Under the pieces are notes generated by a model. That model saw nothing but the letters and a program-made list of their open reading frames with translations. It was not told the DNA's origin and searched no databases. A program made the position numbers and the translations under genes. A DNA stretch of 64,000 nt from Winogradskyella flava (lineage in GTDB: Bacteria > Bacteroidota > Bacteroidia > Flavobacteriales > Flavobacteriaceae): contig NZ_JACLCP010000007.1 in assembly GCF_014243395.1 (NCBI RefSeq), positions 62,001 to 126,000 of the forward strand, read 5' to 3'. Positions 16,254 through 25,177 of the stretch are shown in pieces. The first letter of the stretch is position 1. Every line of letters starts with the position of its first letter.

Positions 16254-16778
16254 ATGAAATTACTAGGAATAGGATCAAGAATCAACCATTCTGAATATGG
16301 TAAAGGTGTTGTTACCAATGTCACCTCAAAACATTATTGGGTGACGTTTATTGATCAAGGTTTGGAAACCATAGATATCGACTCTGAATTTGAAATTATT
16401 GAAGCAGCTGAAGACGATGTAGATACCGTAAGTTTTTATGAGGTTGAAAGGAGTCTCAGAGATATTCTTAAAAAATGGTCTGATGTATCTGAAGTCGTAT
16501 CTATTGCCGATAAATGGAAAGGCGGTAAAATAATAATGCAACCAGCGGATGACAATCTTAAATCAAGTGAACTACCTATCGATAAATTCTTTCATAAAAT
16601 AACCATGGTCCGTGACCGTTTGCGCGTCATGGAACAGAAAATTAATTCCAGTAATCTTGAAGAACAAGAAAAGATAGACTTGCAGCAGTATATTACGAGA
16701 AGTTACGGAAGTTTAACGAGTTTTAATGTGTTGTTTAAATTGAAGTCTCAACAGTTTGTTGGACAAAGGAGTAAGTAA
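16254..16778 (+). CDS. Conserved protein with a UvrD/PcrA-type Tudor-like N-terminus
   Basis: 174 residues. Residues 5-48 (IGSRINHSEYGKGVVTNV, then YWVTFIDQG) look like the small beta-barrel found at the C-terminus of UvrD/PcrA helicases, which binds RNA polymerase. The rest is helical with an acidic linker and a basic C-terminus. In Bacteroidota this arrangement is a stand-alone conserved hypothetical. A role in contacting RNA polymerase or nucleic acid is inference from the fold. It is a single gene with no clear promoter match. Confidence 0.6.
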   Translation: MKLLGIGSRINHSEYGKGVVTNVTSKHYWVTFIDQGLETIDIDSEFEIIEAAEDDVDTVSFYEVERSLRDILKKWSDVSEVVSIADKWKGGKIIMQPADDNLKSSELPIDKFFHKITMVRDRLRVMEQKINSSNLEEQEKIDLQQYITRSYGSLTSFNVLFKLKSQQFVGQRSK

Positions 16779-16823
16779 GTTTTGGTTTAGTAATCGGGTA
16801 CTTTTATCAAAAATAATTGCAAC

Positions 16824-17555
16824 TTAAAACCGTAATCCTTTAACCTCACCCATATCCAAACTCAAAAACAACAGTTTATGAAATTTAGGTAGTATGGCGC
16901 TACTTTCAGTTGTTAACCAATCATTCCAAGTGGCTTCCAATCCCCCTATTGGTAAGATGTCGACCCACATTTGAAAACTTTTTGGTTTACCATTGTCATC
17001 TAAATGCCATAAGTAGGAATCTCCAGGTGTAGAACCACCAGAAGTATAAGTGACTAAAAGTGCGTCTTTATCCTCTTCGGTTATGACCAACCTGCGCTCA
17101 GTACCTACGTCAAAAACTTTGTAAGGCGCTACAAGCCAAAAGGAATCATTGTTGAAATATGATTCAGCCTTAAGAATGTAGTCATATTTTTCTTTGCCAT
17201 TGTATTCTTGTTTCCCTGCAAATACTTTAGAGTTATTCTGATTTTGAAGGTCAAGAATCACCGTCATCTCACCCCAAGACACTTCACAGGTTTTATCTGT
17301 TTTGTACCATTTATAGTGATGAATACCTTTAAATGTCCATTCTAAATAATCGGTATTGCGATAAGCATCTTCGTTTAATGCTTCTAACATTCTAGTAGCC
17401 AATTGATCTGCTTTTGGTCCTTGTTGCCCATCAGGCAGATCTTCATTATATTTTAAATACATAAAACCGAAAAATAGGAGAGTGGGCAGTGTAAAGAATA
17501 TGATAACTCCTCCAATAATTTTAAGGATGCGTTTTGTTTTTGACTTTTTTGGCAT
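16824..17555 (-). CDS. Membrane-anchored protein of unknown function
   Basis: 243 residues. A basic start (MPKKSKTKRILK) and one membrane helix (about 13-32) are followed by a periplasmic or extracytoplasmic domain rich in Trp and Tyr. WTFKGIHHYKWYK and WGEMTVILDLQNQ resemble folds that hold a lipid or substrate. I do not recognise the family. The 140-base gap on its upstream side is filled by an interspersed repeat, so its promoter must lie in or next to that repeat. Confidence 0.55.
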   Translation of the reverse strand: MPKKSKTKRILKIIGGVIIFFTLPTLLFFGFMYLKYNEDLPDGQQGPKADQLATRMLEALNEDAYRNTDYLEWTFKGIHHYKWYKTDKTCEVSWGEMTVILDLQNQNNSKVFAGKQEYNGKEKYDYILKAESYFNNDSFWLVAPYKVFDVGTERRLVITEEDKDALLVTYTSGGSTPGDSYLWHLDDNGKPKSFQMWVDILPIGGLEATWNDWLTTESSAILPKFHKLLFLSLDMGEVKGLRF

Positions 17556-17592
17556 GAGGTTTTATAATTCTTCAAAAATAATATTATTACCA

Positions 17593-17710
17593 TAATTCCT
17601 GCGTATCACACTGAGCTTTGGTCACTGAGGTTACTCGAAGTGGTCGAAGTGAAATCAGGAATCCACAATAACGTTTACATAAATGTGGATTACGCATCAA
17701 GTGTGGAATG
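17593..17710. repeat. Interspersed intergenic repeat (ATTCCTGCGTA family)
   Basis: The block contains the inverted pairs ATTCCTGCGTA...TACGCA...GGAAT and AATCCACA / TGTGGATT (about 17660-17691), and a CACTGAG...CGAAGTGGTCGAAGTG core. This style of short hairpin repeat ('GTCATTCCTGCG...') is scattered in many flavobacterial genomes. It covers most of the gap between the 16824-17555 and 17697-18614 genes and its edge supplies the last codons and stop of the latter. Confidence 0.6.
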
Positions 17711-18614
17711 ACAAAGTACTAATTTTTTCTTTTACAGCTTCTGCCAATATCAATGCTGCTTGTGGATGATTTCTAAACCATAGTTCGGGTTCAACCAATT
17801 CTAGTTCAGCCAACGTAATGTTTCCATTATTATCATTAAAAATATCAACTCTGGCATATATCGGTAGTTCATTACAAGCATTAACCGTATTAATGGCAAA
17901 TTCTATCTCTTTGTCAGTAGGTGTATAGTCTTGTATACTACCACCAAAATCATCTTGAACCCTAAAATCCCCAGTTTTAGCACGCTTTAAAATAGCATGT
18001 GTAAATATCCCATTAAAGACCATCATTGATACTTCGCCTTCAGTGACTATTTTGTGCTGAAATGGTTGAAGCATCATAGCCTCTTGTGCTATCAGTGATT
18101 TGAAGATGGCTTCATGATCAGCAATATTTTCTGTATTTAATCTATAAGTGTGCCGTGCTGCACCAGAGACACAAGGTTTTAGCACTGTCTCATTCCAACC
18201 TGTTTCATGATGCAAGGTTTTTAAGGTTTTGGAATTGCCTTGCTCAACAAATAGTGTTTGCGCTATATGTACACCATTTATATTTAGGTGTTGCAGATAA
18301 TGCTTATCTATATTCCAACGAATCAAGCGCTCTGAATTAATAAGTGTTGTCACTTTTGCGATATAATTTAACCACTCTGAGAACTTAGCAAAATCATCAA
18401 AATAGTCCCAAGTAGTTCTAAATAAGACTGATCTTGTTGTGGACCAGTCGAAATCAGGATCATTCCAAGCAAGACGAATAGTTTTAAGGCCTAATTTACC
18501 TAAGGCGTTCATTACCAGTGCATCTTCGGCTATGACGTTTTTTGTGTAATCATCTACAGACTTTGGATAAGCGTGTTTCTGATCTGTGAGTATAACGACA
18601 TCGTATGTTTTCAT
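17697..18614 (-). CDS. ATP-grasp domain protein (RimK/glutathione synthetase-like)
   Basis: 305 residues. The N-terminal part (about 1-100) has a Rossmann-like start, an AWNDPDFDW motif and the RTTWDYFDD motif. The ATP-grasp core follows: WNIDKHYLQHL, TVLKPCVSGAARHTYRL (ATP-binding lysine strand), MLQPFQHKIVTEGEVSMMVFNG and the metal-binding YARVDIFNDNNGNITLAELELVEPEL. Members ligate a carboxylate to an amine or thiol using ATP; the substrate of this subfamily is not known to me. The last codons (LSFHT) and the stop lie in an interspersed repeat, so the natural C-terminus may have been longer or different. Confidence 0.8.
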   Translation of the reverse strand: MKTYDVVILTDQKHAYPKSVDDYTKNVIAEDALVMNALGKLGLKTIRLAWNDPDFDWSTTRSVLFRTTWDYFDDFAKFSEWLNYIAKVTTLINSERLIRWNIDKHYLQHLNINGVHIAQTLFVEQGNSKTLKTLHHETGWNETVLKPCVSGAARHTYRLNTENIADHEAIFKSLIAQEAMMLQPFQHKIVTEGEVSMMVFNGIFTHAILKRAKTGDFRVQDDFGGSIQDYTPTDKEIEFAINTVNACNELPIYARVDIFNDNNGNITLAELELVEPELWFRNHPQAALILAEAVKEKISTLSFHT

Positions 18615-18640
18615 TTAGGCTTTCAGCATTAAAAAATTCT

Positions 18641-18678
18641 CGATACATCCCGACTTTAAACGTCGGGACACTCGAACA
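18641..18678. repeat. Interspersed hairpin repeat (TCTCGATAC...CCCGAC family)
   Basis: CTCGATACATCCCGAC and GTCGGGACACTCGAAC flank a 7-nt loop, with the perfect stem CCCGAC / GTCGGG at 18649-18654 and 18662-18667. It is in the gap between the ATP-grasp gene and the S41 protease gene, and could also act as a terminator for the latter. Confidence 0.55.
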
Positions 18679-18689
18679 GACAGCAAAGA

Positions 18690-21600
18690 TTAATTATCGC
18701 TTTTATAACCTTGTGGACGCTTCCAGCGTACTGGTGCTTTTGGTTCTGGTTTTAATTCGAACTCATTACCTTTAAGCAACTTTAGTGCTTCTTCGACAGC
18801 ACGTTCTAATTGTGGATCATTACCTTTTGACGTTTCTTTTGGATGTTGAGTCACTTCAATATCTGGTGCAACACCTTCGCCTTCAACGGCCCATTCGCCA
18901 TCGATATCATAAAAGCCACCACGGGGGGCTACCATACGTCCACCATCAATAAAACGTGGCGTATCCCAAGTGCCTACTAATCCTCCCCAAGTTCTAGTTC
19001 CAATAAGTGGTCCGATATTTTTCATCTTAAACATGTATGGCAATAAGTCACCACCAGAGCCTGCTCGCTCATTAATGATCATTACCTTAGGTCCCCAAAT
19101 TCCAGCAATAGGTGTGGTCCATGGTCGCTTATCTCCAGCCTTACTATTAAAGAAACCGAAGAGTTCTCGAGACATAATGTCTATCATATAATCTGCTGCA
19201 GAACCTCCACCATTATTACGTTCATCGATAACAACTCCTTTTTTATCTTGTTGTGAAAAGTAATATCTATTAAAGGATGTGAAACCGCCTCCACCTGTAT
19301 TTGGTACATAAACGTAGGCCAATTTACCGTTGGACAGTTCATCTACTTTTCTTCGGTTACTCTCAACCCATTCAATAGTGCGCAAGCCACGCTCACTGCC
19401 TATTGGCTTAACTAAAACTGTCTTAGAGCCAGTCATTGTTGGTTTAGAATTCACGGTAATATTGATTTCACGACCAGAAGTTTGTTCCAATAAATTATAG
19501 GGATTACTATCTGCTGTTAATTGTTTTCCATTTATAGCCAAGAGATAATCTCCTTCTTTCACATCTATTCCCGGCTGGGCAAGTGGTGCTCTTAGATTTG
19601 GATTCCAACGTTCACCATTATAGATTTTTGAAATTTTAAAATTTCCATCGGTTGCTTCAATATCACAACCCAGCAAACCTACAGGAACGAAATCAACATC
19701 AGGAAAATCACCACCAGAGACATAAGAATGACCCACAGCAACTTCACCACTCATAATATCGACCACATAATTTAAATCCGTTCTGTGACGTACGTGATCT
19801 ATCCAAGGTGCATACCACTTATAAACATCATCCCATGGCGCGCCATGCACGTTATCTACATACAAGAAATCACGCATATATCTCCAACCTTCCTTAAAGA
19901 TTTGGTGGGCTTCGGCTTTAGGGTCTAATTTTATTTTAATGTTTGTTTTTAGATTATCCTTTCCGGGTTTTGGCGGTGACGAAGCACTAGTTAGTACCCA
20001 ATTTCTATTTTGAAATAATAAAACCGATTTTCTATCTTCTGATGCCACCATTTGATTAACACCATCTGCAAAATCCGAGGCTTCTTCTTTTTCAACATCA
20101 TATGTGTGCACTTTTAATCCGTTGGCATTCGGAATGGCTTCTGCTATGAACACTTTATGTTTTGAGTCTTTTAGCAAGGCCACATAATTTCTTGCTGGCA
20201 ATTTTAATGCTACAGCTCTATCGAAAATACCGTTTTCAGTTATTGTTACGGTGACACCGTCAGATGTCTTATTATCATCTTTTTTGTCACCTTTCTTATC
20301 ATCAGACTTATTTCCAGCCTCTTTTTTATCAGCCGCTTCCATATCATTTTTTGGAAGATTCGGTGCTTTATCTTCAGAATTAAGAACCACGGCGTAAAGA
20401 CTACGTGTCAAATTTGCCGCAGGATCATAGTTGCTCATATCCAACCAACCACTTTGTAATCCGTAGTTGGTACTTGCCAAGGTATAAAGGTATTTACCAG
20501 AAGCATCCCAAACTGGCGAAATAGCATCTGCTATTGGATCTGTAAGCTGAATGGTTTTATTAGAGTCTACATTATACGCAAAGATGGATTTAAAATGACT
20601 GTCCTGCTGCTTAGCATAGGCTATCCATTTGCTATCTGGTGACCACACAGGATTCATACTTCGGTTAGGATGTGCGTAACGATCTGTTGCTACTTTTTTA
20701 GTTTTTTGAGTATCTAGATTGATTATCCAAATATTATAATGTGTATCTGTATAGGCAATATGTTTGCCATCAGGCGACCAATCTGGTTGAAAATAAAAAG
20801 TTGGATTTGGTAATTTAATGGCTTCAGCATTTTGACCATCTTGATCAGCCAGCATGAGCTGATATTCACCACTCTTGTCTGAAAACCAAGCAATTTTATC
20901 ACCTTTTGGCGACCAGATAGGGCTTCGATCCGCAACCCCTGGTGAATTGGTAATATTCATCCAAGTACCATTTTCTTTAGGAACCGTAAAAATTTCACCT
21001 CTGTGCTCAAAGATGGCACGCTTTCCTTTTGGCGATAGATTAGGGTTGGATAATTGAAAAGGCATAACATCGTCCCATTTCGTACGATAGAAATTCAGGT
21101 CTGCCTTAACATCAATATTCAATTGATTTGAATTCCCAGAACTTGGATTGTAGATATGAAGATAACCGCCTTGTTCATAAACAATTTTGTCGGCGCTAGT
21201 ATCTAAACTTTTAACATCAAACTTTTTATGAAAGGTAATTTGCTTTTCTTCTTTAGTAGATGGGTCGAATGACCAAATATTCATAGTGTAGTCACGCTCG
21301 GACATAAAATAGACAATGTCATTTAGCCAAACAGGATTCAAATGTCGCTCTTTTGTTGGCTGTGAGGTTCTAATTAACTCTTTTGTTTTAAGATCTACGA
21401 CCCAAATAGGCATGGCTTGCCCACCTCGATAATTTCTCCATTCTGCATCCCAACCTGTAATAGGCGTGTATGCTAAGAATTTACCATCAGCAGACATCTC
21501 ACCGTATGCAGCTCTAGGAATGTCCAAAGCTTCTGGCAGACCACCTTTGGTAGAAACCGTAAAGAATTTATTGGTCATTGTTGGTTGTGATTCTCTGCTG

Positions 21601-21962
21601 GATCGAAACAGTACCTTGCCATCTGGTGTCCATCCTTGGACTATGTCACCACTAGGATGATATGTCAATCGTTTCGGCTCTCCACCTTCGGATGGTATTA
21701 CAAAAACATCCACATTACCATCGTACTGTGCTGTAAAAGCAATCATCTTTCCATCGTTTGAAAAATGAGGATTGGATTCATAACCCTCGTCACTGGTAAG
21801 TCTAATGGCGGTTCCTCCGTTAAGAGACGCTTTCCATAAATCGTTGGCATATACAAAGACCACATTGTCACCATGGAGTGTTGGTTGTCTAAGTAATTGT
21901 GTGCCTTGTGAAAATGTAAATAATGAATAGCAGAAAGCTAGTGTAACAATGAGTTGTCGCAT
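18690..21962 (-). CDS. Tricorn-like S41 family periplasmic protease
   Basis: 1090 residues with a signal peptide (1-18). Residues about 25-310 and 315-580 form two propeller-like domains with repeated TolB-type motifs (WSPDGKHIAYT, WSPKGDKIAWFSDKSGEYQ). An unusual Lys/Asp-rich linker lies near 545-575 (KKGDKKDDNK). A PDZ domain (about 770-850) precedes the S41 catalytic core: VVIDERNNGGGS and the nucleophile segment NERAGSGGDLLPY. It degrades misfolded or imported peptides; tricorn core proteases cleave short peptides. It is a single gene, so a housekeeping role in the periplasm is likely. Confidence 0.93.
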   Translation of the reverse strand: MRQLIVTLAFCYSLFTFSQGTQLLRQPTLHGDNVVFVYANDLWKASLNGGTAIRLTSDEGYESNPHFSNDGKMIAFTAQYDGNVDVFVIPSEGGEPKRLTYHPSGDIVQGWTPDGKVLFRSSRESQPTMTNKFFTVSTKGGLPEALDIPRAAYGEMSADGKFLAYTPITGWDAEWRNYRGGQAMPIWVVDLKTKELIRTSQPTKERHLNPVWLNDIVYFMSERDYTMNIWSFDPSTKEEKQITFHKKFDVKSLDTSADKIVYEQGGYLHIYNPSSGNSNQLNIDVKADLNFYRTKWDDVMPFQLSNPNLSPKGKRAIFEHRGEIFTVPKENGTWMNITNSPGVADRSPIWSPKGDKIAWFSDKSGEYQLMLADQDGQNAEAIKLPNPTFYFQPDWSPDGKHIAYTDTHYNIWIINLDTQKTKKVATDRYAHPNRSMNPVWSPDSKWIAYAKQQDSHFKSIFAYNVDSNKTIQLTDPIADAISPVWDASGKYLYTLASTNYGLQSGWLDMSNYDPAANLTRSLYAVVLNSEDKAPNLPKNDMEAADKKEAGNKSDDKKGDKKDDNKTSDGVTVTITENGIFDRAVALKLPARNYVALLKDSKHKVFIAEAIPNANGLKVHTYDVEKEEASDFADGVNQMVASEDRKSVLLFQNRNWVLTSASSPPKPGKDNLKTNIKIKLDPKAEAHQIFKEGWRYMRDFLYVDNVHGAPWDDVYKWYAPWIDHVRHRTDLNYVVDIMSGEVAVGHSYVSGGDFPDVDFVPVGLLGCDIEATDGNFKISKIYNGERWNPNLRAPLAQPGIDVKEGDYLLAINGKQLTADSNPYNLLEQTSGREINITVNSKPTMTGSKTVLVKPIGSERGLRTIEWVESNRRKVDELSNGKLAYVYVPNTGGGGFTSFNRYYFSQQDKKGVVIDERNNGGGSAADYMIDIMSRELFGFFNSKAGDKRPWTTPIAGIWGPKVMIINERAGSGGDLLPYMFKMKNIGPLIGTRTWGGLVGTWDTPRFIDGGRMVAPRGGFYDIDGEWAVEGEGVAPDIEVTQHPKETSKGNDPQLERAVEEALKLLKGNEFELKPEPKAPVRWKRPQGYKSDN

Positions 21963-22048
21963 TTGAGTTGGTTTTAAGAAGTTGGTTTATGTCCAAATTG
22001 GATGAAATAAAGATACAAATTAGAACAGGCTATTAATCAAGAGAATTG

Positions 22049-22789
22049 TTAAAAATCATTATTGTATTCAAACAATTTTTCGGTGTAGTCAAGTAATTCC
22101 ATTCCTCCTGTTTTACCATGACCAGGAACGACAATGTCAAGATCAATAAATTCACGCTTTATTTTTTTAATGGTATTAGACCATTTAATAGTGTCTGCAT
22201 CTTCTAAGTTACCCTTTGTTGAACTTAAAGATTTTACAAGGCAACCACCAAACATAGCTTTTTCGCTAGGTAAATAGGCTACAATATTATCTTTTGTATG
22301 CCCTTCCCCAAAAAATTGTAAGATGATTGTCTCATTACCTATTGTAAGTTGAAACTTATTGTCAAAACCATTTTGAGGTAAATTATTTGGAGGTTGCTTA
22401 GCCAATGCTATTGTTAGATTATTAGCATAAGATTTTATCTTTTTCTTATGGAATTCATTTAGTCCAGCTAAGCAGTCAATGTGAAAATGAGTAGCTACCA
22501 CTGCTTTTATTTTATTCTTTTTGTTAATTATCTCAATTAATTCTTTTGATGCTGAATTGTTAGCTGGTGTATCAAAAACAATGGCTTCATTATTATTTAT
22601 GTAAACCAATCCATTACAAGGTACCATACCAAAATCATTGGTCTGCAGATAGGAAATATGTCTGTAAAGTTTGTCGTTTATCTTTTCTATTTTTAAAGTC
22701 TTGGATTCATATAATTCTACACTAGGTTGCTTTTTGCATCCAATAAATGATGATATAACTAGAACTATTTGAAGAACTCTTTTTAACAT
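22049..22789 (-). CDS. Subclass B1-type metallo-beta-lactamase-like lipoprotein
   Basis: 246 residues starting at the ATG at 22787-22789 (an upstream TTG two codons earlier is less likely). Signal with lipobox FIGC (Cys18). The zinc ligands of subclass B1 are all present in order: His101-x-His103-x-Asp105 (HFHID), His164 (GEGHTKDNIVAYLP), Cys183 (FGGCLV) and His224 (PGHGKTGG). This predicts a two-zinc hydrolase anchored to a membrane. Cys106 follows the Asp where Ser is common in B1 enzymes. It follows ggt by 12 bases on the same strand. Beta-lactams as real substrates are plausible but unproven; other MBL hydrolases share the fold. Confidence 0.85.
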   Translation of the reverse strand: MLKRVLQIVLVISSFIGCKKQPSVELYESKTLKIEKINDKLYRHISYLQTNDFGMVPCNGLVYINNNEAIVFDTPANNSASKELIEIINKKNKIKAVVATHFHIDCLAGLNEFHKKKIKSYANNLTIALAKQPPNNLPQNGFDNKFQLTIGNETIILQFFGEGHTKDNIVAYLPSEKAMFGGCLVKSLSSTKGNLEDADTIKWSNTIKKIKREFIDLDIVVPGHGKTGGMELLDYTEKLFEYNNDF

Positions 22790-22801
22790 AATCAAGATTT
22801 A

Positions 22802-24508
22802 TTAAAACCCAACAGCTGTATCATCTCCGCGCTTGTCAGCGCCGCCTTCCAAAGTACCATCCTCCTGCATGAGAATGCCGTCAACGATACCAATAATAGG
22901 CGATCGCTCTTCATTTATATTGTAACCCAGATTTTGGAGTTGCTTGACTAAGCTTTTATCAAACGAGTTAGGTTCCATACGGATTTCATCTGGCAACCAT
23001 TGATTGTGGAAACGATGTGCATTTACAGCTTCTTGCATGGTCATTTTAAATTCATGAACATTAAGAATGGTTTGTAAGACCGAAGTGATAATGGTTGAAC
23101 CACCAGGTGTGCCCACTGACATGTAAAATTCACCATCTTTTTCGACTATTGTTGGTGTCATAGAACTAAGCATGCGTTTTTCTGGTGCAATGCTATTGGC
23201 CTCAGCACCGATTAAACCGTAATAGTTTGGTTCTCCTGGCTTGCTGCTAAAATCATCCATCTCGTTATTTAGGAAGAAACCTAATTCTTCAACATAGAGT
23301 TTAGAACCATAGCCGCCATTTAGTGTTGTGGTTACCGCAATGGCATTGCCGAATTGATCCACAATGGAGTAGTGGGTCGTTTCATTACTTTCATAAGCAA
23401 TTATCTTTCCATGTGAAATGGAATCGACTGGCGTTGGTGCTTGAAAAGAAAATTCTTTCATTCTTTCCTGTAAGTACATATCACTTGTTAATGTTTCAAT
23501 AGGAATATCAACAAAGTCAGGATCACCTAAATAAAAACTTCGGTCTGCGTATGCGCGCTTTTCAGCTTCGACCAAGACTTGAATGGTCCTCAAGGAATTA
23601 TGACCATAATCTTCTAAATCAAAAGGTTCTACCATCGTCATGATTTGATTTAGGCAGATGCCACCTGAAGATGGAGGTGACATTGATGTAATGGTTAAAT
23701 CATCATATTGAAACGAAATAGGATCGCGCCATTTGGCCTCGTATTTCGCTAAGTCCTCTAGGGTAATGATGCTACCTTTAGATTGCAAGTAATCTATGAG
23801 TTGCTTTGCTGTTTCACCTGTATAAAACTCGTCTCTTCCATTATCGGCAATGCGTTGCAAGGTTTTCGCTAAAGCAGTATTTATTAGAGTTTGGCCAGCT
23901 TTAAGCTTTTTGTTATAAAGAATTTCTTTTTCATTCACAGCTGTAATAAGACTGTCGTAACTGGCAATACGTCTTTCTTGTTTTTCAGTTATTTTATAAC
24001 CATTTTGTGCCAATTCAATGACAGGCTTTAAAATGGATGCAACATCAAGTTTACCAAAGCGTTTTTGGGCTTCAAAAATACCAGCAATAGTTCCAGGAAC
24101 TCCAACGGCCATACTGCCAATAGTACTGAGGTTTTTGATGACGTTCCCATCTTCATCTAGATACATATTCTTACTAGATGCCAAAGGTGATTTTTCCCTG
24201 TAGTCGAGTGCACCTTTGGTACCATCAGCCATTCTGTAGACCAAAAACCCACCACCACCAAGATTTCCAGCATATGGATAGCATACTGCTAAAGCCATTT
24301 CGGTAGCCATCATGGCATCAAAGGCATTTCCACCTTGCTTAAGAATTTCAACACCAATTTTAGAGGCTTCTCCACGTGCACTTACAACCATGGCACTTTT
24401 AGAAATCACACCTCTATTTTCTATTACTGAATTAGAAGTTTTTGATTGATCCTTGCAGCTTAAATAACAAATTGCAAAGCAAAGTAAGACGATGATGTTT
24501 TGTTTCAT
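22802..24508 (-). CDS. ggt: Gamma-glutamyltransferase
   Basis: 568 residues. A lipoprotein-type signal (CYLSCKD, Cys18) is followed by the Ntn-hydrolase propeptide. The large-subunit part contains ALDYREKSP, and the autoprocessing site is ETTHYSIVDQFGNAIAVT near residue 378, where the catalytic Thr begins the small subunit. GGG and SSMTPTIV segments of the small subunit follow. It splits gamma-glutamyl compounds such as glutathione in the periplasm. Its start overlaps the AcpH-like gene by 4 bases and it is followed by the beta-lactamase-like gene, so these three probably form one operon. Confidence 0.95.
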   Translation of the reverse strand: MKQNIIVLLCFAICYLSCKDQSKTSNSVIENRGVISKSAMVVSARGEASKIGVEILKQGGNAFDAMMATEMALAVCYPYAGNLGGGGFLVYRMADGTKGALDYREKSPLASSKNMYLDEDGNVIKNLSTIGSMAVGVPGTIAGIFEAQKRFGKLDVASILKPVIELAQNGYKITEKQERRIASYDSLITAVNEKEILYNKKLKAGQTLINTALAKTLQRIADNGRDEFYTGETAKQLIDYLQSKGSIITLEDLAKYEAKWRDPISFQYDDLTITSMSPPSSGGICLNQIMTMVEPFDLEDYGHNSLRTIQVLVEAEKRAYADRSFYLGDPDFVDIPIETLTSDMYLQERMKEFSFQAPTPVDSISHGKIIAYESNETTHYSIVDQFGNAIAVTTTLNGGYGSKLYVEELGFFLNNEMDDFSSKPGEPNYYGLIGAEANSIAPEKRMLSSMTPTIVEKDGEFYMSVGTPGGSTIITSVLQTILNVHEFKMTMQEAVNAHRFHNQWLPDEIRMEPNSFDKSLVKQLQNLGYNINEERSPIIGIVDGILMQEDGTLEGGADKRGDDTAVGF

Positions 24509-25107
24509 AAGTTGAATCGTTTTTCTATCTCTTCACGCTTTTTAGTGCTGAATTCAACCAGTTCAGCAAAAAACAAGGTAAAATCGGTTTCAAATGCATT
24601 GTAATGGGTCTGAAGTTCTTTTGTGGCTTCATTCATTTTTGATTTTCCTTTAGTTCGTCGATTCATGCCATTCAAAACTTGCTGGATACCATCAACAGTT
24701 GCATAACTTAAGAGCCAATTGCCCTCTATCATTATTGGCGTTAAATGTTTAAAACGTGGTGGGAGACTATCAAAATTATTATCTAAGCTTTTATAAAAAT
24801 CTTGAATATAATTGGCTAAAGGTATATCGGAGTAGGCTATCCAGTTCTTTGCTAAAAAATGATCGTAAAAAATATCTACAATAACACCGCTATAATGTCC
24901 ATAACCTTTGTGGAGTCTTTTCGTGCTTTGTCTAAAGATGGGATGAGCATCTGTAAAGGTATCAATTTCACGATGTAACTGGATGCCTATTTGGATATCC
25001 TTGGGATAGTTTTTGTATTTATTTCCCCTAACGCCATCAGCTACAAAGTTGCCAATGGTCACTAATTCGTTTTCACCAGAAAGATAGATGTGAGCGAGAA
25101 AATTCAT
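24505..25107 (-). CDS. Acyl carrier protein phosphodiesterase (AcpH/DUF479 family)
   Basis: 200 residues. It has the family start MNFLAHIYLSGENELVTIGNF and conserved residues FVADGVRG, IQLHREIDTFTDAHP, GHYSGVIVDIFYDHFLA and LLSYATVDGI. The His and Asp residues in HREIDTFTD and YDHF are those of HD-like phosphodiesterases. It removes 4'-phosphopantetheine from ACP in characterised homologues. The ggt start lies within its last codons, so translation may be coupled; there is no obvious functional link to the other two genes. Divergent from glmM (70-bp gap). Confidence 0.88.
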   Translation of the reverse strand: MNFLAHIYLSGENELVTIGNFVADGVRGNKYKNYPKDIQIGIQLHREIDTFTDAHPIFRQSTKRLHKGYGHYSGVIVDIFYDHFLAKNWIAYSDIPLANYIQDFYKSLDNNFDSLPPRFKHLTPIMIEGNWLLSYATVDGIQQVLNGMNRRTKGKSKMNEATKELQTHYNAFETDFTLFFAELVEFSTKKREEIEKRFNL

Positions 25108-25152
25108 TCATCGAATTTACAAATTCATAATTACAAAATAGTATTAAGATGT

Positions 25153-25160
25153 TATATTTG
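25153..25160 (+). promoter_or_regulatory. -7 element upstream of glmM
   Basis: TATATTTG matches TAnnTTTG perfectly and lies 17 bases before the glmM ATG. I see no TTG at the expected upstream spacing. Confidence 0.55.
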
Positions 25161-25177
25161 CTGAAAATACAAAGGAC

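Noticed and set aside
17593-18678. CRISPR array or mobile element suggested by inverted repeats
   Set aside because: The repeats are single interspersed hairpins with no regular spacers, no cas genes and no transposase nearby.
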